Origin: an uncultured Candidatus Melainabacteria bacterium | Lineage (GTDB): Bacteria; Cyanobacteriota; Vampirovibrionia; LMEP-6097 | Direction: 5' to 3' | Assembly (NCBI GenBank): GCA_937927525.1 | Contig: CALBDR010000108.1 | Span: forward strand, 1-6,791 | Length of the DNA stretch: 6,791 nucleotides | Shown: positions 1-4,768 of the stretch, one piece after another | Layout of the letters: each line of letters begins with the position of its first letter | Numbering within the stretch: the stretch's first letter is position 1 | Notes under the pieces: model-generated | Seen by the model: the letters and a program-made list of their open reading frames with translations, nothing else | Databases searched by the model: none | Told to the model about the DNA's origin: nothing | Position numbers and translations under genes: made by a program

Positions 1-2
1 CT

Positions 3-194
3 CTCATACTTACCTGTCCCGGTAATAACTATGCAAAGCTAGAACAACGCATTGGAAGAATCCTAAGGCAGCATCCAGATAAAAAAGATCCCCTAATAAT
101 AGATTTTTGGCTTGCAAGTCCTATAATATACAGACAACAGCAAAATAGGTTAGAATGGTACAGAAAACAAAACTACGAGATACTAAACAGCTAG
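3..194 (+). CDS. SF2 (DEAD/DEAH-like) helicase, C-terminal end (partial)
   Basis: This is the 3' end of a gene that begins upstream of the window. The frame starting at base 3 is open for 63 codons and stops at TAG 192-194. The peptide contains LEQRIGRILRQ, which fits helicase motif VI of superfamily 2 (QxxGRxxR, with the arginine finger), followed by a beta strand (PLIIDFW) and a basic, aromatic tail (RLEWYRKQNYE) as seen at the end of many phage SF2 helicases. Such enzymes use ATP to unwind or remodel DNA, for example UvsW-like proteins in T4-type phages, but the visible part cannot tell UvsW from other phage SF2 helicases. Its last 40 bases overlap the start of the next gene in another frame, which suggests translational coupling. 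It is too short to be listed by a search for long complete open frames, but the motif makes it a confident call. Confidence 0.82.
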   Translation, partial: LILTCPGNNYAKLEQRIGRILRQHPDKKDPLIIDFWLASPIIYRQQQNRLEWYRKQNYEILNS

Positions 195-1789
195 CAGTAA
201 ATAAAGCTATAGACTCTGTTCAGAGCGGTAAGTTTAGTAAAGCATTAAATATCATTAAAAAACACTTTGGTAACGAAGCTTCTACTACCTATTTTTTTCG
301 CGGTTGGATAGCCCAGCTATCTGGGGAGCACGTAAAAGCCATAAAACTATTTGAGAAGTCTTTAATAAAAAGCCCAATCAATATAGATGTATTAACAGGC
401 TTAGCTGCGTCTTATTTAGAAATTGGTGAGTATGATAAGGCCCAAGAGTGTGCCGAACAATGTCTACTACTCAATAAAGAAGATCCCAAAAACTTAGTAA
501 CTTTAGCTACAATAGTTTCTAAAAGATATAAGCAAGATACAGAAAAACAAAAAGAAGCTATACAGTACTACAGTCAGGCTTTTAGTTTAGTAAAAAATAG
601 AGTAACTTTAACTAAAGAATATGTACAGCTAGCTACAGATATTTTGTCGGGGTGGGGCGCTAGTTTAATTAATATTCACGAACCTGAAAGAGCCTTACTC
701 TTATTAGAGGCTGCTGTTGACCTAGACCCTTTAAATCCCTTAGTGCACAAGAATCTAGCCTCTGTCTATACTAGTTTGAATATGATAGAACAAGCTGTTG
801 ACAGCGCTAAAAAGGCTCAGAGAAGTGATGATACAGAGTTAGTCTATGACGCTATGTATCAAGAGGGTATGCTAGAGCTTATGAGAGGTAACTACGCAAG
901 AGGGTGGAGACTGCATGAAACAAGGTTAAAAACTAAACAGTTTGCAGCTATTAGAAACCTAAAAACACCTCAATGGGCAGGTCAAACTTTGTTAAAAGAA
1001 GAATCTATACTGGTATATCAAGAACAAGGTATAGGAGATACCCTACAATTTTCTAGGTATCTGCCTATGTTAGCAGAACGTGCTAAAAATATTGATATTG
1101 AAGTGATGGCTAATCAATATCAAAAATGGGATAACCCGTCAGAAGAACCTGGTTCAATCAGACAATTCTTACATAATAACTACCAAGAGTATGTAAGAAA
1201 TTCTTATGTAAAAGGTTGGAATTCACCTAACTACGAAGATTATACCTATATTGTATCTTTTATGAGTCTTCCTAGACTGTTTAAAACAACTTTAGATACT
1301 GTACCAGCTATTCCTCGATTTAGCGCAAGTAACAGTAGCGAATCTACAGTTTTATATGACGTAGGAATTTTTTGGCAGGGGTCCTCACAGCATAAAAACG
1401 ACTATAATCGCTCTATGCCTATTTGCTGGGTACAAAAACTGTTAAACCTATACCCTCAAACTTCGTTTGTTAGTTTACAGTTAGAATGCTTTGATGAGTT
1501 AAAAAGATATGATAACATAACTCAGCCAGGACCTACTATTCACGGAATTGATGATACATTAGCTATTATCAATTCGTGTAGGCAGATTATTACTGTAGAC
1601 TCTATGATAGCGCATTTATCCGGCAGTGCAGGTAAACAAACTAAAGTTTTACACGCCTTTTCTCCTGATTGGAGATGGATGTTAGATACTCATAACTGTC
1701 CTTGGTATCCTTCAATAACTAATATTAGACAAAAAGACCTAGGAAACTGGAACTCTGTAATAAAGCAGTTGCAAGAGCATTTAGAATAG
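155..1789 (+). CDS. TPR-repeat protein with C-terminal GT9/GT-B-like glycosyltransferase domain
   Basis: The 544-residue protein has two parts. Residues about 12-260 form tetratricopeptide-like helix pairs; the clearest are about 42-74, 76-108, 165-192, 194-225 and 232-260, with the usual small residue/G/Y/A/P spacing. Residues about 270-544 match the glycosyltransferase domain that often follows TPRs in bacteria: TPQWAGQTL at 271-279, YQEQGIGDTLQFSRYLP at 288-304, VGIFWQGSSQHKNDYNRSMP at 403-422, VDSMIAHLSGSAGK at 481-494 and PDWRWML at 504-510. The family resembles ADP-heptose:LPS heptosyltransferases (GT9), with TPRs as in GT41-like enzymes. It should transfer a sugar from a nucleotide donor; donor and acceptor are unknown. 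ATG 155 is chosen because the next Met is residue 210; an AGG lies 5 nt upstream. It overlaps the helicase end by 40 nt. No signal peptide or membrane segment is seen, so the product is probably cytoplasmic. Confidence 0.82.
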   Translation: MVQKTKLRDTKQLAVNKAIDSVQSGKFSKALNIIKKHFGNEASTTYFFRGWIAQLSGEHVKAIKLFEKSLIKSPINIDVLTGLAASYLEIGEYDKAQECAEQCLLLNKEDPKNLVTLATIVSKRYKQDTEKQKEAIQYYSQAFSLVKNRVTLTKEYVQLATDILSGWGASLINIHEPERALLLLEAAVDLDPLNPLVHKNLASVYTSLNMIEQAVDSAKKAQRSDDTELVYDAMYQEGMLELMRGNYARGWRLHETRLKTKQFAAIRNLKTPQWAGQTLLKEESILVYQEQGIGDTLQFSRYLPMLAERAKNIDIEVMANQYQKWDNPSEEPGSIRQFLHNNYQEYVRNSYVKGWNSPNYEDYTYIVSFMSLPRLFKTTLDTVPAIPRFSASNSSESTVLYDVGIFWQGSSQHKNDYNRSMPICWVQKLLNLYPQTSFVSLQLECFDELKRYDNITQPGPTIHGIDDTLAIINSCRQIITVDSMIAHLSGSAGKQTKVLHAFSPDWRWMLDTHNCPWYPSITNIRQKDLGNWNSVIKQLQEHLE

Positions 1790-1811
1790 TAATTTTAATA
1801 TGAAATTAAAG

Positions 1812-1840
1812 TTGACTAGTGCTAATAAATAAGATATTAT
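1812..1840 (+). promoter_or_regulatory. candidate sigma70-like promoter
   Basis: TTGACT (1812-1817) and TATTAT (1835-1840) are separated by 17 nt, close to the host sigma70 consensus, and lie in the only intergenic gap of the window (1790-1838). Transcription would start near 1847, just inside the annotated 161-aa reading frame, so the promoter would mainly serve the SSB gene and those after it, or that reading frame starts later than annotated. In AT-rich DNA such matches arise by chance, so this is only a candidate. The same gap also holds AATAAATA (1824-1831), one mismatch from the T4 late promoter element. Confidence 0.28.
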
Positions 1841-2324
1841 GATTACACTGTATAACTGGTATGAGTTAAATAGTATTTCTGAGCTGCCAGAGGCTCATAT
1901 AGCTTTGATTTTTGCTTTAAGAATAGGTAGGGATAAACCATTGTCTGCCAACTTAAACTTACTAAAAGCTAAACTACACATCAACACGGTACCCAATAGA
2001 TTATTTAGTTTAAATATTTTAGGGTATTACAATACGGGAGTATTTTCCCACTATGTGACACAAGAGCCGCAGAGTTATATACGCAATTGTTCTTTTGTTC
2101 ATACACGTTTTTCTGCACACGACAAGGCAGATTACATACACATATTAAGTCAAAGATCTATTGAAAATAAAAACAATTGGATACCTGCTTACTATGTAGA
2201 TAAAAAATACTACACTAATCCGCTGATTACTAAAATCGACAACAAAATCATATTTCCACTGGAGACAAATTATGGGAAGAGACTGGACACAACTGAAAAA
2301 ACCACAAGCACACGGGAATTCTAG
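1839..2324 (+). CDS. hypothetical protein, 161 aa
   Basis: I do not recognise this protein. It is a single 161-codon frame with ATG at 1839 and no other internal Met. It is rich in Tyr, Asn, Ile and His, and its N-terminal part (IALIFALRIG near residues 21-30) is hydrophobic but too short and mixed to be a confident membrane helix. No Walker, zinc-finger or nuclease motif is visible. It follows the glycosyltransferase gene after 49 nt, has no clear Shine-Dalgarno sequence, and its last 53 nt overlap the start of the SSB gene in another frame. The overlap is long, and the SSB start has a good ribosome site, so the C-terminal 18 residues here are dictated by SSB coding. Support for being real is its length in AT-rich DNA, its position on the coding strand, and that it fills a gap that would otherwise be unusually large for this compact region. 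Confidence 0.55.
   Translation: MITLYNWYELNSISELPEAHIALIFALRIGRDKPLSANLNLLKAKLHINTVPNRLFSLNILGYYNTGVFSHYVTQEPQSYIRNCSFVHTRFSAHDKADYIHILSQRSIENKNNWIPAYYVDKKYYTNPLITKIDNKIIFPLETNYGKRLDTTEKTTSTREF
2261..2264 (+). promoter_or_regulatory. ribosome binding site of the SSB gene
   Basis: GGAG lies 7 nt upstream of ATG 2272. It is the best Shine-Dalgarno match and spacing in the window and fixes the SSB start despite the 53-nt overlap with the preceding reading frame. A strong site fits a protein needed in stoichiometric amounts. Confidence 0.65.
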
Positions 2325-2922
2325 AGACATTGAGCGTTTAAGAATTACTAGCGCAGAAACAAAAATTAGATTTGTAGGCCCCGTAATGCCTCGATATATT
2401 TATTGGATTGTTACTAATGAAGGTAAAAAATATCCACTAGAATGTTTAAGCTTTGATAGAGAAACCGAGCAGTTTACTAATCAAAGAGATCCGTTTAAAG
2501 AAATTTCCGAACACGTATATAATGAGAAACCTCAGTTTGCATACGTATGTAACGTTATCGACCGCAATGACGGAAATTTAAAACTTCTAGATCTGAAAAC
2601 AACAATCTATAAGCAGTTGGTAGATTACGCTACTAATATTGACTATGGTTCACCTGCAGACCCAGACAACGGCTACGACATTACCATCAAGAGAGAGAAG
2701 ACAGGTTCGCAACCTCAAAATGTTAAATACACTGTGATGCCGAGCCGCAACACAGTTGCACTAACGGATGCAGAAAAGGATCTAGAACTATTCAATCTTG
2801 ATGCTATTTTTAAGCGCCAAACCTATGAAGAACAAAAAGAATGGCTTCTTAAAAATACTGCTTACTTCAGTGAAGAAGTTGTAGGAGATTTGAATAGTAC
2901 AGAGACTATGGAAGATCTATGA
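2272..2922 (+). CDS. gp32-like single-stranded DNA-binding protein
   Basis: This 216-residue protein resembles the phage gp32-type ssDNA-binding proteins, which coat single strands at the replication fork and during recombination and recruit partner proteins. The evidence is the conserved core: MPRYIYWIV (39-47), YVCNVIDRNDGNLKLLDLKT at 91-110, the IYKQL helix (112-116), DYGSPADPDNGYDITIKR at 124-141 and YTVMPSRN (153-160). This order of a basic/aromatic OB-fold strand, helix, and a DPxNGxDI-(x)-R segment is typical of the family. The C terminus (about 201-216) is acidic (EE, D, E, ED), as in gp32, where the tail binds other replication proteins. The zinc-binding cysteines of T4 gp32 appear to be missing: only Cys58 and Cys93 are present. 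The gene has a good GGAG site and overlaps the next gene by ATGA. Codon use is richer in C/G-ending codons than its neighbours, which suggests high expression. Family membership was judged by eye, not by a search. Confidence 0.8.
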   Translation: MGRDWTQLKKPQAHGNSRDIERLRITSAETKIRFVGPVMPRYIYWIVTNEGKKYPLECLSFDRETEQFTNQRDPFKEISEHVYNEKPQFAYVCNVIDRNDGNLKLLDLKTTIYKQLVDYATNIDYGSPADPDNGYDITIKREKTGSQPQNVKYTVMPSRNTVALTDAEKDLELFNLDAIFKRQTYEEQKEWLLKNTAYFSEEVVGDLNSTETMEDL

Positions 2923-3809
2923 AAAAATCACTAAGAGAGCTTGCAATGGAGTCGGGGTTAGAAACAGCCCCGACTACTAAAAAAGAAAAATATAATTTGC
3001 CTAAAGGTTTTAAGTCTATAGAAGGTGATAAAGTTTCTATAGACTTAAACTATTTGAGGGGGATGAATATATTTTTTGCTACTCCCTGTTATGGAGGAGT
3101 AGTAACTGATCAATATTTTTTGAGTATGTTTAAACTTAGCCAAGTATTGATACAGCACGGAATTAAATTTCGTATCACTACTCTAAGAAACGAGAGCCTT
3201 GTTACTCGTGCTAGAAATATTCTAACGGCTATGTTTTTAGAAGACAAAAACTGCACTCATCTAATGTTTATTGATGCGGATATTGAATTTGAGCCAGACT
3301 CCATACTACGTATGTTGGCTATGGATAAAGATATTATTGCAGGAGCTTACCCAAAAAAAACTATTAATTGGAACTCCGTAAGGCAAGCAGCACAAAATAA
3401 CATAGAAGACTTATCTACCTATGGAGCAGACTATGCTATAAATTTAAAAATAGATCCAGAAACCAAAAGAGTTAGAACGCATATGGGGGCGGTAGAGGTA
3501 TTAGATGCTTCTACAGGCTTTTTCTTAGTAAAGCGTCAAGTACTTGAGCAGATGGTTGATAAACATCCAGAATTACATTATAAAAACGACTCTTCAATTG
3601 ACCCAAAGTTTAATCCTTATTGTTATGCACTATGGGATACAATGATTGACCCTGTAGATAAAAGATACCTTTCAGAAGATTACTCTTTCTGTCGTCGCTG
3701 GCAGCGTATGAAAGGAGAAATCTGGGTAGACCCTAATACTATATTAAGTCACGTTGGAAGCTATACTTTTGAAGGAAAACTTAGTAATGTACTAAAAAAG
3801 GCTCCCTAA
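2919..3809 (+). CDS. GT-A-fold (GT2-like) glycosyltransferase
   Basis: The 296-residue protein begins with a charged, linker-like stretch of about 48 residues and then a Rossmann-like GT-A domain: IFFATPCYGGVV (51-62), RNESLVTRARN (90-100), LMFIDADIEF at 115-124 with the metal-binding DxD as D119-A-D121, AGAYPKK (141-147), ASTGFFLVKR (197-206), LSEDYSFCRRW at 251-261, whose SED can act as the catalytic acid region, and the late HVG at 278-280. This fits nucleotide-sugar glycosyltransferases of the GT2 type found in many phages. The sugar donor and acceptor cannot be told from sequence. It starts within the SSB stop (ATGA) and ends in a TAATG overlap with gp47, so the three genes are almost certainly co-translated. 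A GGAAG lies 4 nt before the start, closer than ideal, so coupling is probably important. It could act on modified DNA bases, virion proteins or host surface glycans; none is shown here. Confidence 0.75.
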   Translation: MKKSLRELAMESGLETAPTTKKEKYNLPKGFKSIEGDKVSIDLNYLRGMNIFFATPCYGGVVTDQYFLSMFKLSQVLIQHGIKFRITTLRNESLVTRARNILTAMFLEDKNCTHLMFIDADIEFEPDSILRMLAMDKDIIAGAYPKKTINWNSVRQAAQNNIEDLSTYGADYAINLKIDPETKRVRTHMGAVEVLDASTGFFLVKRQVLEQMVDKHPELHYKNDSSIDPKFNPYCYALWDTMIDPVDKRYLSEDYSFCRRWQRMKGEIWVDPNTILSHVGSYTFEGKLSNVLKKAP

Positions 3810-4768
3810 TGAAAATTCTTCACGTAGCAGATATACATATAAACCTACATAAAAAAAAGATACCCTACGAGTGGCAAACTAATAGATTTAAACTGCTATT
3901 TGATAAGCTGTTAAAGTTAGAAAAAAATTGTGACGTAGTAGTTTTAGCTGGCGACATTTTTGATAGAAAACCAGAACCAGATGAAATATGTTTATTTTTA
4001 AGCTATGCTAATGCAGTAGCTAAGCCTACACTAGCAATACCAGGAAATCACGAAGCTACTGCTAAAGGGCATACTTTTTTAGAGCACTTTGAGCAAGATT
4101 ATGCAATAAACAATCCTAACTTTATTTTAAAAACTAAAAATAGTAGAACTGTTATTGATGGTGTAGGATTTCAATTTTTTCCCTATGGAGAAATGCAGTT
4201 AGGGAACATTCCTCAATATATTGAGGGGGATATACTTATAGCACACATTAGGGGAGAAGTGCCGCCGCATATTACTGCCGAGTTTGATTTCGATAAAATT
4301 TCTAAATGGCCTCTAGTACTATTAGGAGATTTACACTTTTATCATAAGTATAAAGACTATGCAGCATACTATTCTGGTAGCCCTATAAACACCACGTTTG
4401 ATAGAGACGCTTCTAGAGAGTATGGTGTTAATATTATTGAATTTAATAGTGCTTCAGACTATGCAGTAAATTTTGTTAGTCTTGATTTACCTAAACTGGT
4501 TAGGCACACTGTAGATGCGAATACAGAGCTAAAAAAAGATGAGTACCATCACGTTGTGTACGAAGTAACAGGAACTATAGATCGTTTAAGCAAGATAGAA
4601 AACCACGAGCTATTAGATAAAAAAATAGCTGAAAAACCACAAGAAAACTCTATCTTAGATCTAAGAGATAAAAATCTAAAAGAAGAACTAGAAGCCTATC
4701 TAGACTTTATAAAAATAGAAAACAAAAATTCTGTGATAGGCTTATTTGAAACTTTAGGCGTAAAGTAA
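3809..4768 (+). CDS. gp47: gp47/SbcD/Mre11-like recombination nuclease subunit
   Basis: The product is a calcineurin-like metallophosphoesterase, the nuclease partner of gp46. The pair trims DNA double-strand ends to make 3' tails for strand invasion and is needed for recombination-dependent replication in T4-like phages. Metal-site motifs appear in order: VADIH (D8, H10), AGDIFDR (D49, D52), IPGNHE (N80, H81), IAHIRG (H146) and LLGDLHFYH (D174, H176), followed by the YYSGSP strand (187-192). The 319-residue length is close to T4 gp47. In most SbcD/Mre11 proteins the last motif is GHxH; here it is GDLH, with Asp in place of the first His. The C-terminal third is charged and helical, as expected for the part that contacts gp46. 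The ATG overlaps the stop of the preceding gene (TAATG) and has AAGG 7 nt upstream. The next gene, gp46, starts in the same kind of overlap. Confidence 0.93.
   Translation: MKILHVADIHINLHKKKIPYEWQTNRFKLLFDKLLKLEKNCDVVVLAGDIFDRKPEPDEICLFLSYANAVAKPTLAIPGNHEATAKGHTFLEHFEQDYAINNPNFILKTKNSRTVIDGVGFQFFPYGEMQLGNIPQYIEGDILIAHIRGEVPPHITAEFDFDKISKWPLVLLGDLHFYHKYKDYAAYYSGSPINTTFDRDASREYGVNIIEFNSASDYAVNFVSLDLPKLVRHTVDANTELKKDEYHHVVYEVTGTIDRLSKIENHELLDKKIAEKPQENSILDLRDKNLKEELEAYLDFIKIENKNSVIGLFETLGVK

Noticed and set aside
1824..1831. AATAAATA resembling the T4 late promoter element TATAAATA
   Set aside because: It is one mismatch away in AT-rich DNA, would leave almost no leader before ATG 1839, and a replication module would not be expected to rely on late promoters alone.
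1800..1832. 10-codon mini frame (MKLKLTSANK) in the 49-nt gap
   Set aside because: It is too short to support, has no ribosome site, and is expected by chance in AT-rich DNA.
1790..1838. Possible terminator in the intergenic gap
   Set aside because: No stem with a usable GC-rich arm or following U-tract was found; only the short palindrome ACTAGT is present.
2145..2330. 61-codon open frame on the - strand
   Set aside because: It lies opposite the 161-aa frame and the SSB start, has no ribosome site or recognisable motif, and every supported gene here is on the + strand.
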